Shown: piece after piece, positions 25,224 through 33,377 of the stretch
Numbering within the stretch: the stretch's first letter is position 1
Layout of the letters: the number at the start of each line of letters is the position of its first letter
From: FEN-1073 sp050010135
GTDB taxonomy: Bacteria; Chloroflexota; Anaerolineae; Anaerolineales; RBG-16-64-43
Reading direction: 5' to 3'
Assembly: GCA_050010135.1 (NCBI GenBank)
Contig: JBEKLP010000017.1
Location: 1-38,807, forward strand
DNA length: 38,807 bases
The notes under the pieces: model-generated
Databases searched by the model: none
What the model was told of the DNA's origin: nothing
Seen by the model: the letters and a program-made list of their open reading frames with translations, nothing else
Translations under genes and position numbers: made by a program

Positions 25224-25456
25224 ATGTCAAAGAAGAGCATTTACGAGGCAATAAAAAGAAATTGCAAAGGAATTTATATCAGGTATTAAAGATCGGCAAA
25301 AGGCCGAGCAATATTCGAAGGGGATATGGTGCGCATCCGGGTAGATACAGAAGATCTCAAGGCCAAGGCCTAGGATTTCGAATTGGCATCCAATATAATT
25401 GCCAAGGCGGGAGTGAAGTAACATTTTCTATGAATTTCAGGTTACAATCAAAATAA
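25224..25456 (+). pseudogene. possible remnant of a small decayed gene in AT-rich DNA
   Basis: The 317 bases between the importer operon and uppP are clearly more AT-rich than the neighbours. Read in shifting plus-strand frames they give protein-like pieces in sequence: MSKKSIYEAIKRN, then KEFISGIKDRQKAEQYSKG, then DMVRIRVDTEDLKAKA, DFELASNIIAKAGVK, and VTFSMNFRLQSK. At least two frame changes and one in-frame stop separate them. This suggests a gene decayed by several small indels and stops. I recognise no family. It could instead be chance. Confidence 0.35.
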
Positions 25457-25493
25457 TCCGGCTTTATTAAAATCCGACGTCCACGGAGTCTTC

Positions 25494-26363
25494 ATGCCAA
25501 TCGTCCTGCAAGCGATCATCCTGGGGACCGTGCAAGGACTGACCGAGTACATCCCCATCTCCAGCTCGGCTCATCTGATCATCGTTCCTTGGCTTTTCGG
25601 ATGGAATGATCCGGCACTTACCAGCCTGGCCTTCGACGTCGCCTTGCACATGGGCACGCTCCTGGCCGTGCTGTGGTTCTTCGCCACGGATTGGGCCCGC
25701 CTCGTCCGCGCCTTTCTGGCCAGCCTGATCGAACGCAAAATTGGCGGCAATATGGATCGGCGACTCGCCTGGTTCCTGGTCATCGGCTGCATCCCGGGTG
25801 GCATCGCGGGGGTCCTGGCCGAGAGCAAGATCGACCGGTTGTTCCATCAGGCGAACGTCCCAATTTCTTCAACCGCGATATTCATTTTGGCGGCGATTGT
25901 CGTCCTACTGGCGCTCGCACTCCTGGCCGCCGAACGGTATGCAAGCCCCATCCGCGAAGTGAATTCCCTCACACTGAAGGACACGCTCATTATCGGGTTC
26001 GCCCAGGCACTGGCCGTCTTCCCCGGCGTTTCGCGGTCCGGGAGCACCATCACGGCCGGACTGGCGCTCGGCCTCAAGCGCGATGCGGCGGCGCGTTTTT
26101 CGTTTTTGCTCGGCGCCCCGATCATCGCCGGTGCCGGTCTGAAAAGCGCGTGGGATCTCTTCCAGCAATCTCAAGCTGGAGCGGGACTGCCGCAAACCGA
26201 TTGGATTCTCTTTGCCGCGGGTTTCCTCGCCGCCGCGCTCAGCGGATACCTTTGCATCCGCTGGCTGCTGGGTTACCTTCAAAAGAATTCCACCAACGTG
26301 TTTGTCTATTATCGCTGGGCGCTGGCCGCTCTGATCGTCGTCGTCGCGTTGATCCGTGGGTGA
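25494..26363 (+). CDS. uppP: undecaprenyl-diphosphatase UppP (BacA)
   Basis: 289 residues of a polytopic membrane protein. Diagnostic motifs are at the N-terminus (GTVQGLTEYIPISSSAHL, with Glu18 and the Ser-rich site ending in His27) and in the second repeat (FPGVSRSGSTI). It removes a phosphate from undecaprenyl diphosphate to recycle the lipid carrier for cell-wall synthesis, and overexpression of this family can give bacitracin resistance. The gene appears monocistronic, with a terminator 45 nt downstream. Confidence 0.96.
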   Translation: MPIVLQAIILGTVQGLTEYIPISSSAHLIIVPWLFGWNDPALTSLAFDVALHMGTLLAVLWFFATDWARLVRAFLASLIERKIGGNMDRRLAWFLVIGCIPGGIAGVLAESKIDRLFHQANVPISSTAIFILAAIVVLLALALLAAERYASPIREVNSLTLKDTLIIGFAQALAVFPGVSRSGSTITAGLALGLKRDAAARFSFLLGAPIIAGAGLKSAWDLFQQSQAGAGLPQTDWILFAAGFLAAALSGYLCIRWLLGYLQKNSTNVFVYYRWALAALIVVVALIRG

Positions 26364-26407
26364 CGCATCAACACGCAACCCCATTGATCAAGCTCCGATC
26401 GATAAAT

Positions 26408-26434
26408 ATAAAGCCCGGCATAGCCGGGCTTTAT
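26408..26434. terminator. intrinsic terminator after uppP
   Basis: A perfect 12-bp stem (26408-26419 with 26423-26434, core AAAGCCCGGC) with a 3-nt loop. It stands between uppP and the convergent methyltransferase gene. T-rich stretches follow on both strands, so it may serve both. Confidence 0.85.
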
Positions 26435-26506
26435 TATCGGTTTCTTCCCCCCCATGAATTATGGAAATCGTTGCAAGTTGGGGAATTATTTATCCGGTTC
26501 AAATTA

Positions 26507-27163
26507 TTATTTCACTCCGTAAATAAGGTTGCCAATAAATTGACTCTCAACTTTCGCCCCCGCCAAACGCGTTCCCGCCAAGAGGTTGGGTAGTTCGGAT
26601 GCGGTATAAGCAGCGTTTATCGAGGAAATTAAACCCGATCGCATCGAACCCGGACGGCAGCCGAGCCAGAGAATTGCGAATGCAAGCGGATTAAGATCGC
26701 GGCGCAGATCGGAGATCAGGTAACGTCCGCCCGGCGCAAGCACCCTGCCGATTTCATCGAAGGTTCCTTTCGGATTGGCCCATTCGTGCAACGAACCGTT
26801 GGTGAACACGAAATCAAACGAAGCATCCGGAAACGGAAGTCCGTCGCCGCTGCCCAGCCGGTAATCGGTTCGGTTCGCAATCCCGTAGGATTGCGCATTG
26901 CGTTTCGCCAACGCCTGCATATCCGGGCTGATATCCAGGCCGGTGAGCTTGGTGCCCGTGGTATGTTTGAGCCATTCCAATCCCAGGTAGCCCGGTCCGG
27001 GCCCGACCTCGAGCGCATGCCCCCGGAGAAGCCCGTGGTCGAGCAGCAATTTTGTCTCGATCCATCCGCGGTCCCGCAAGCTGCGCTGCATTTCATCATA
27101 GTCCGCGACGATGGATTCGCCCTGGATCCCATCACCCGTTTCGGGGATTCTTTGCCTAACCAT
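26507..27163 (-). CDS. class I SAM-dependent methyltransferase
   Basis: 218 residues from the ATG at 27163 (SD AAGGAG, 8 nt spacing); an in-frame ATG at 27199 is less likely. Motif I is ALEVGPGPGYLGL, the acidic residue of motif II lies in GLDISPDM, and post-motif segments DYRLGSGDGLPF and FDFVFTNGSLHEW follow, as in the UbiE-like Methyltransf_11 group. Substrate unknown. It lies 64 nt downstream of the padR gene and is probably in one autoregulated operon with it. Confidence 0.88.
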   Translation of the reverse strand: MVRQRIPETGDGIQGESIVADYDEMQRSLRDRGWIETKLLLDHGLLRGHALEVGPGPGYLGLEWLKHTTGTKLTGLDISPDMQALAKRNAQSYGIANRTDYRLGSGDGLPFPDASFDFVFTNGSLHEWANPKGTFDEIGRVLAPGGRYLISDLRRDLNPLAFAILWLGCRPGSMRSGLISSINAAYTASELPNLLAGTRLAGAKVESQFIGNLIYGVK

Positions 27164-27227
27164 TTTCTTTTCTCCTTTTATATAAGATGGAATATACAAC
27201 TTGGAATATCAGGGAAAAAAATCCCGT

Positions 27228-27767
27228 CTATGGGTATTCGCCTCCTTCCAATTTTTTCAGCAGGTCGTTTATCCAGGCTAATTCCGCCTGGGTGTGCAGT
27301 GTCGAGTGGTCGAAGATCGCCGCGGCATGGTGCGGAACATCGGGCAGCTTGAGTTGTTCGGCCCGATGGGTTTTCAAATGGTCGAGCACCTCCTTGAGGA
27401 TTGCCTGACGCTTTCGCAGGTAGCCAATGACCTCTTTGGAAGGCAGATCGTTTAGAAAGAGCAGGCAGATATCCAAATCGAAGTATTGCGGCTCGAAGGC
27501 CTGCCAGCTTTCCCGCAACAGGCGCAGGAATTCCCCACGCCCGGCCCGGGTGATCTGGTATACGCAGCGCGAGGGACGTTTCCCTTTGCGCTCAACGCCG
27601 ACCTTTTCCACAAATTTCTCTTCGGTCAGTTTGTCCAGCGCGAAGTAAATCGATCCGAAGGCAATGGAGGTCCAATCGCCCATATGCTCTTCGATGATTT
27701 GCTTCAATTCATAACCGTACAGTGGGCGTTCGCGTAGGAGGCCAAGAATTACCATGCGGACGGACAT
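27228..27767 (-). CDS. PadR-family transcriptional regulator
   Basis: 179 residues. The N-terminal winged helix is typical of PadR (ILGLLRERPLYGYELKQII, then SIYFALDKLTEEKFVEK), and the C-terminal half is helical as in the PadR/Vir group (LRKRQAILKEVLDHLKTH). PadR proteins usually repress their own promoter and a neighbouring gene, often for drug or phenolic stress. Here the promoter and a palindrome lie directly upstream (27791-27824), and a methyltransferase gene follows on the same strand. Confidence 0.92.
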   Translation of the reverse strand: MSVRMVILGLLRERPLYGYELKQIIEEHMGDWTSIAFGSIYFALDKLTEEKFVEKVGVERKGKRPSRCVYQITRAGRGEFLRLLRESWQAFEPQYFDLDICLLFLNDLPSKEVIGYLRKRQAILKEVLDHLKTHRAEQLKLPDVPHHAAAIFDHSTLHTQAELAWINDLLKKLEGGEYP

Positions 27768-27790
27768 TCGTTTCCCTTTTTATTCCTTGT

Positions 27791-27824
27791 TATATATTCT
27801 AGCTTGTATATATAGGGTTGTCAA
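27791..27824 (-). promoter_or_regulatory. padR promoter overlapped by a candidate operator
   Basis: On the minus strand TTGACA (27824-27819) and TAGAAT (27801-27796) are separated by exactly 17 nt, close to consensus. A 24-bp imperfect palindrome (27791-27814, arms TATATAT and ATATATA around a central AGCT) covers the spacer and -10 box. Binding of PadR there would block RNA polymerase, which suggests autorepression. Confidence 0.7.
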
Positions 27825-27976
27825 GGGATCCGATGAAGACAACCTTTCCGGCTGGCCCGCAGTCCTTGGAACGATTTTTCGACTTGCGCATCCAGAGATA
27901 CGGCGTCCCTTGAATTGGGTTCTTCCCGGGGCTGGAACAGTATAATAGCTAAAAATTATTACCGCGAAGGAAATGA

Positions 27977-29236
27977 ATGAAACGGTTGATTCCTCCCCTG
28001 GCAGTCCTTGCCATCGTTACCGTTGCCGGTCTGGCTTGTAAAGCCAGCGGGACTCCCATCCCGCAGACACCTTATTCCGATCACCAACCCGACAACCCAA
28101 TGGTCCACCAAGTGGGCCGATCCCTCATCGATCCAAACGGCCAGCCGCTGAGGTTGCGGGGCGTTAATCTCGGCGGATGGCTGCTGTGGGAAGGCTGGGA
28201 TTTCAGCAAAGGCAGCGATCTTTCGGAAAATACGATCGATCAGGGAGTAATTAAGCTGGTCGGGCAGGATGCCCTCGACCGATTCCATCAGCAGGTATAT
28301 GAAAACTTCATCACCGAAGCGGATATTCGGGCAATCGAGGGCCTCGGTTTCAACTCCGTCCGCCTTCCGATCAATTACAACATTTTGGAGGACGACAGCC
28401 GTCCATATGTCTATTTGGATTCCGGTTGGCGGATGATCGACCAGGCGCTGACCTGGTGTGAAAAATACAACCTGTATGTCATTTTGGATCTGCATGCCGT
28501 CCCCGGCGGCCAATCGGGTCTCCCACCTTCAAATCCCAGTCCCGGAGAACCGCGGATCTGGTTCTCCCCCGACGATCAGGCGCGCACCGTCGCGTTGTGG
28601 AAAGCCATCGCCGAGCGATACCGCGGCCGGACGGTCGTGGCCGGATACGATCTGATCAACGAACCCCTGCCTTCCAATGGGAACAAACTGATTCTTTTAT
28701 ATCAGCGAATCATTCCAGTAATCCGCCAGGTGGATCCGGATCATCTGCTCGTCCTGGAAGGGACGGCCTTTTCGGGAAATTTCGACGCATTCACCGGGCC
28801 GCTTTTCGAAAACGAGATGTACGGGTTCCATATGTACAATTGGTTCGGCGACAATCGGAAGAAAAAATTGGATCAGTTCCAGGAAATTTCTCGGGCGCAG
28901 AACGTTCCTCTCTGGGCTGGGGAATTTGGTGATAACACCTACGCCATGATCGGATCGACCGTGGCAATGTACGAGAATTCCGGGAACGGCGTAACCGCAG
29001 GCTGGCCCTTCTGGACCTGGAAGAAAGTTCCGGGGAAATATCCCGCCCTGGCAACCATCACCGTCCCGGATGGGTGGCAGGCGGTCTTCAACTTGATCAG
29101 CAATCCCAAAAAGAACCCACAACCCTCGCTGGCGGAAGCTCAAGCGGGGATGGATGAATTTGTCCATGCGGTGCAGCTGCGAAATACCCCGATCGATCCG
29201 CAAATGGCACAGGCGTTGACCGGAAATTGGCAATAG
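27977..29236 (+). CDS. GH5 family glycoside hydrolase, lipoprotein
   Basis: 419 residues. A lipoprotein signal (lipobox AGLAC, Cys21) places it outside the membrane. The (beta/alpha)8 domain shows RGVNLGGWLLWE (about 61-72), RLPINYN, ILDLHAVPGGQ (about 169-179), the acid/base Glu229 in LINEP and the nucleophile Glu316 in WAGEFGD. These match exo-beta-1,3-glucanase or cellulase-like GH5 members; the GGWLLWE segment and DLHAVPGGQ lean towards beta-glucanases. The start has AAGGA 6 nt upstream. A TATAAT at 27941-27946 may be its -10 box, without a clear -35. Confidence 0.88.
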   Translation: MKRLIPPLAVLAIVTVAGLACKASGTPIPQTPYSDHQPDNPMVHQVGRSLIDPNGQPLRLRGVNLGGWLLWEGWDFSKGSDLSENTIDQGVIKLVGQDALDRFHQQVYENFITEADIRAIEGLGFNSVRLPINYNILEDDSRPYVYLDSGWRMIDQALTWCEKYNLYVILDLHAVPGGQSGLPPSNPSPGEPRIWFSPDDQARTVALWKAIAERYRGRTVVAGYDLINEPLPSNGNKLILLYQRIIPVIRQVDPDHLLVLEGTAFSGNFDAFTGPLFENEMYGFHMYNWFGDNRKKKLDQFQEISRAQNVPLWAGEFGDNTYAMIGSTVAMYENSGNGVTAGWPFWTWKKVPGKYPALATITVPDGWQAVFNLISNPKKNPQPSLAEAQAGMDEFVHAVQLRNTPIDPQMAQALTGNWQ

Positions 29237-29386
29237 GGCGCAATCTGCCGCCCAGTATTCCGGCCGTCAAACGATTCCTCCCTGCAAAATTTCCTTTTGG
29301 GTCAATAGGATATTTGTAAAAGCGGGATATAATTCATCCAATCTGATAGACGGACGACGGGACAAAGCCCAAAGGGAGATTGGTCA

Positions 29387-30399
29387 ATGAATAAGCTCAT
29401 CCGGGTTTGCGTGATCCTCTTTGCCATGTTGCTATTCATAGCATGTAATTTCTCCCTGACAACAATCCCACACAAAAGGCGCCGGCGGCTTCACTCACCG
29501 CATCCATGACCGTCGCCGCAACCGAGACCGAGACCAGCGCAACGGCTACCGTGGCCTTTACGGGCTCACCTCCCGGAAACCCGCCCACAACGACGGCGTC
29601 CTGGTTGACGGATGCCAAAACGCCCGCCAATGCGAAGAACGCCTACGCCATTGCCGGCGATGATTTTACCCATAACCAGTTTGAGCGGCCATTCACTAAA
29701 GATCTGGTCTACCGACCCGACCTCGATATCCAATCCGCTACTCTGGCGCTCGATTCTCAATGGCTCTACGTCACGATCGTCCTGGATGGGACCGAAACCG
29801 GCAAGGACACCCTGGACGCTTGCTATGGCGTTGAACTGGACGTCAATCTGGATGGACGGGGCGAGTTCGTCGTCTGGACCCGGCCGCTGTTCACCACAAC
29901 CTGGTCGCGTGAAAATATCATCATCTACGGTTCCTCCAAAGGGACGGTCGGTGGGCCGCATCCGCTGCTCTCGGACGCCCCTTGGAAAGGTGGCACCTAT
30001 GACCAGATTCTCTTCGATGGACAAAAACCTTCGGATGTGAATGCGGCCTGGGTGCGCGTTTCGCCTGAGGACCCGAAAAGCATGCAAATCGCCTTCAACC
30101 CGGAGATCATCCAGAAGCCGAGTAGATTTCTCTGGAATGCGTGGTCCGACGATGGGATAAAGGATCCCACGCAGTTTGATTACAACGACATTTACATCAA
30201 GAAGGACGCCGGATCGCCTTATAAATGGGATCCGGATTATCCCCCCAAATCCATTTGGGCGGTGGACAATACCTGCCGCGCGCCATATGGATTCAATCCC
30301 GTCGGCAACATTCCGGGAGCCTGCCAGACACAGCCAACACCCGGTCCGCAATTGCCGGGACCGACTGCCACGAAGACTCTGATCCCACCGCCCCCATGA
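29387..30399 (+). CDS. lipoprotein of unknown function, split by a frameshift
   Basis: The ATG at 29387 (SD AGGGAG) starts a lipoprotein signal (MNKLIRVCVILF, lipobox LLFIAC, Cys20) that runs into a stop at 29507-29509. The rest continues in another frame as DNNPTQKAPAASLTA and on to the stop at 30399. One missing base in the CCC run near 29454-29456 would join them into one protein of about 337 residues. The mature part has a Thr/Ala-rich linker, then a beta-rich domain (SATLALDSQWLYVTIVLDG, GVELDVNLDGRGEF) resembling sugar- or ligand-binding sandwich domains, and a Pro/Thr tail. I assign no function. A -10 box (TATAAT, 29328-29333) precedes it. Confidence 0.7.
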
Positions 30400-30484
30400 G
30401 GCCGAGGAAGAACTTCGTTTTCGTCGTGATCCATTAGCGAAAAGTGAAGAATTGATTCGGCTGATTTTCCCGGGGAGATCCGGA

Positions 30485-31960
30485 TTAACCTTTCTGCGGA
30501 TCTTCCAGGCACAGCAGGTGCCATGCGCGTCCGTCCCTGGCCATTAATTCCTCGGCAGCTTGCGGTCCCCAACTGCCCCGCGGGTAAGAAAGCAGCGGCG
30601 GCGAGTTCTTGCACTCCCATCCCCCGATGACCGGGTCGACCAACCGCCAGCAGACGTCGATGCTGTCGCTGCGCGTGAAAAGAGTCGCGTCCCCTTTCAA
30701 CGCGTCCAGCAGCAGCCGTTCGTAAGCGTCCGGCAGTTCGCCGCCGAAGGAGGTGCGGTAGTGAAAGTTCATGTCCACCGCGCGGATTTCTTGGTTCGAA
30801 TCCGGCACCTTGGCGGCGACGCATAAATGAATGCCCTCGTCGGGCTGGATACAAATCGAAAGGATGTTGGGGGAACATTCCTTGCAGCCCTCCAAATCGA
30901 ACACATGGAACGGCGGCTGCCGGAACTCGACGATCACCTCGGAACTTTTTTCGGCCAGGGCTTTGCCGGATCGGAGATAGAACGGCACGCCCCGCCAGCG
31001 CGGGTTGTCGATCTGCAGCTTCATGGCGGCAAATGTGGGAGTCTGCGAATCGGGCGCCACGCCTTCCGTTCCGCAAAAACCGTCGTACTGACCGCGCACG
31101 GTATCCTCCAGGCGGATCGGACGGATGCGGTTGTATATCCGGAACCTCTCGTCGCGGATCGCATCCGCCGCAAATGAAGCAGGCGGCTCCATCGCCGTCA
31201 GGGCGAGGAGTTGGAGCAGATGATTCTGGAACATATCGCGGACGATCCCGGCTTTGTCGTAATAGGCGGCGCGGTGGCCGACGTCCACGCTCTCGGCGAC
31301 GCTGATCTGCACATGGTCTACGAAGCGGCGGTTCCATACCGGTTCGAAAATCGCGTTGGCAAACCGGAAGAAGAGGATATTCTGTGCGGTTTCCTTCCCC
31401 AGGTAGTGATCCATGCGGTAGATCTGGCTTTCCTCGAAAAACTTGTGGATCTCGCGGTTGAGCGCCCGCGCCGAATTCCGGTCGCTCCCGAAGGGCTTTT
31501 CGACCACCAACCGGCGCCAATCTTCTTTTTGGGCGGCCATCCCCGCGCGCCCCAGGGAATCCACGATCGGAATAAAAAACTCCGGTGCCGTCGCCAGGTA
31601 ATACAGGCGGTCGGCCGGACCGTTCTCCAATTTTCTCAGGAAGCCGCCCAGGTCTAAAATCGATTTGGCCGAATCAAACCGGCCCTGGAAATAATGCATC
31701 CGTTCCGAAAATTTTTCCCATACACCCGGATCAAACATTTCCGCCAGAACCGGCGCCGCTTCTTCGCGCAGCTTATTGCGGAATTCTTCGTCGGACCAGG
31801 GACGGCGCGCAAACCCCACCACAAACGGGCATTCCGGCAGACGGCCTTTTTTATAATTGCCGTACAGCGACGGGATTAATTTCCGCCAGGTTAAATCGCC
31901 GGTGGCGCCAAAAATAACCAAAGTAACGGGCAGACATTTTCCAGATGCCGGAGTATTCAT
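30485..31960 (-). CDS. zwf: glucose-6-phosphate 1-dehydrogenase (intact copy)
   Basis: 491 residues, normal for the family. The NADP-binding motif is at the N-terminus (GATGDLTWRKL, 18-28), the active-site signature RMDHYLGKE at 182-190, and EKPFGSD at 154-160. It oxidises glucose 6-phosphate to the lactone, starting the oxidative pentose phosphate pathway. A second copy on the same strand at 35960-36742 plus 38628-38679 is broken by an IS element, so this may be the only working one. No clear SD precedes the start (AGGCGG about 6 nt upstream). Confidence 0.96.
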   Translation of the reverse strand: MNTPASGKCLPVTLVIFGATGDLTWRKLIPSLYGNYKKGRLPECPFVVGFARRPWSDEEFRNKLREEAAPVLAEMFDPGVWEKFSERMHYFQGRFDSAKSILDLGGFLRKLENGPADRLYYLATAPEFFIPIVDSLGRAGMAAQKEDWRRLVVEKPFGSDRNSARALNREIHKFFEESQIYRMDHYLGKETAQNILFFRFANAIFEPVWNRRFVDHVQISVAESVDVGHRAAYYDKAGIVRDMFQNHLLQLLALTAMEPPASFAADAIRDERFRIYNRIRPIRLEDTVRGQYDGFCGTEGVAPDSQTPTFAAMKLQIDNPRWRGVPFYLRSGKALAEKSSEVIVEFRQPPFHVFDLEGCKECSPNILSICIQPDEGIHLCVAAKVPDSNQEIRAVDMNFHYRTSFGGELPDAYERLLLDALKGDATLFTRSDSIDVCWRLVDPVIGGWECKNSPPLLSYPRGSWGPQAAEELMARDGRAWHLLCLEDPQKG

Positions 31961-32360
31961 TGAACCGCCTTTTTACTTTTTCTGAATTCGAGAAAATTCG
32001 GTACACGGATTACACGGAACAAGACCGATTTCACGGAATAATTCCCTTCATTTTATATGGAAACCTCAGAAAATCACCGTACGTCCGGAGCTAATCCCGC
32101 GCTATGCGCGGGATAGCCGCTCCGAATTTTCAACAGCCCCCGCAAAAACCGCGAGGGGAGCCGCCCGGCTTAAAGCCGAGCTTTAAAGCCGGATTTATTT
32201 TATCCTCGCGGAGCGGGGACCGGCGCTGTTAATAGTCGGGGGATTTATCCCCCCGACGAGCGGATTATTTCAGAGGATTCATATATAAAAATAATCCGTG
32301 ACATCCGCGAAATCCGCGTACAAATAATGAATCCATCCTCTCGAGCAATCTTCCGCCCGA
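31961..32360. repeat. foldback-rich intergenic element between cydB and zwf
   Basis: 400 bases without a gene. Imperfect terminal inverted repeats face each other: GTACACGGATTACACGGA at 32001-32018 and its near-complement at 32304-32321, 15 of 18 positions matching. They are followed inward by a second matching block (TCACGGAATAAT and its near-complement). Inside are a cruciform (32086-32091 with 32119-32124 enclosing a perfect 9-bp stem 32094-32102 with 32106-32114), a long nested stem from about 32133 to 32230 (AACAGC and GCTGTT outer arms) and a hairpin at 32235-32257. It looks like a small non-coding repeat element, perhaps MITE-like. Confidence 0.6.
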
Positions 32361-33377
32361 TTAATAACCCTCTTCCTCGCGATCGGTCCCGATCCGCTTC
32401 CGAAAGACCCAATAGGACCAGGCTTGATAGAGCACCACGACCGGAACAAAGATGAGCGCCACGATCGTCATGACCTTCAGCGTGTAGTCCGAGGACGCGG
32501 CGGTGTAGATCGTCAGACTGAAAGAAGGCTGCATGCTGGAAACCATGACCCGCGGATAAAGTGCGATGAAGAACGCGGCCGCGAAGAAAACAACCGTAGC
32601 CCCGCCGAAGAAAAATGCCCATCCGTCCCGTTTTTGCCGCAAACAATATCCAATGAGCAGCATGCCAAGGATCAACCCGAGCGGGAGGATGATCGATCCG
32701 GACCCAAGCCAGTGGTAGACATCCGTTTGCAAAAACGTAAACAGGAGGAAACCGATGACGAGTACCAGCGCGGCAAACCATAGCCGGCGCGCTCCGGCCC
32801 GGGCGCGTTGCCCGAGCTCACCGTCCAGTTTCAATCCGAGGAAGTTCCCGCCGTGCAGGAGAAAAAGGCAAACGGCGGCGGCTCCGCAAATCAGGCTGTA
32901 AAGATTGAACGGTGCAAGCCAATTCCCCGCATAGATCCCGTTCGCACCGATCGGCGTCCCGCGCAGGAGATTGCCAAACACAGCGCCGAGCAGCCCGGCC
33001 GCGAGTAAGCTGCCGATCGCGATCGCTCCGTCCCACACGCCGCGCCACGCCGCGCCGGGGAGCCGGCTGCGAAATTCGATTGCGGCGCCGCGCGCGATCA
33101 GAGCCAGGAGGAGGAGCAGCAGCAGCGGATAAAAACCGCTGAACATGGCCGCATACCAGCGCGGGAAGGCGGCGAAGGTGGCGCCGCCGGCGGTGATCAA
33201 CCAGACTTCGTTGGCATCCCAGTGCGGGCCGATCGTACCGAGGATCGCCCGGCGTTCAGAATCGTTTTTCCCCAGGATCGGCATCAGCATGCCGACCCCG
33301 AAGTCGAATCCTTCCAGCAGAAAAAATCCAGCGTAGAGAACCGCAACCAGAATGAACCAAAGTGAATTCAGGTTCAT
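32361..33377 (-). CDS. cydB: cytochrome bd quinol oxidase subunit II
   Basis: 338 residues with about eight membrane helices. The N-terminus (LWFILVAVLYAGFFLLEGFDFGVGML) and the following GTIGPHWDANEVWLITAGGA are diagnostic of CydB. Subunit II supports haem assembly in the oxidase. The start codon overlaps the cydA stop (ATGA), so the two subunits are translationally coupled. The downstream gap contains the foldback element, whose hairpin at 32235-32257 may act as the 3' end. Confidence 0.95.
   Translation of the reverse strand: MNLNSLWFILVAVLYAGFFLLEGFDFGVGMLMPILGKNDSERRAILGTIGPHWDANEVWLITAGGATFAAFPRWYAAMFSGFYPLLLLLLLALIARGAAIEFRSRLPGAAWRGVWDGAIAIGSLLAAGLLGAVFGNLLRGTPIGANGIYAGNWLAPFNLYSLICGAAAVCLFLLHGGNFLGLKLDGELGQRARAGARRLWFAALVLVIGFLLFTFLQTDVYHWLGSGSIILPLGLILGMLLIGYCLRQKRDGWAFFFGGATVVFFAAAFFIALYPRVMVSSMQPSFSLTIYTAASSDYTLKVMTIVALIFVPVVVLYQAWSYWVFRKRIGTDREEEGY

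Noticed and set aside
30237..31520. 427-codon minus-strand ORF
   Set aside because: It overlaps the intact zwf out of frame and shows low-complexity Arg/Gly/Pro sequence.
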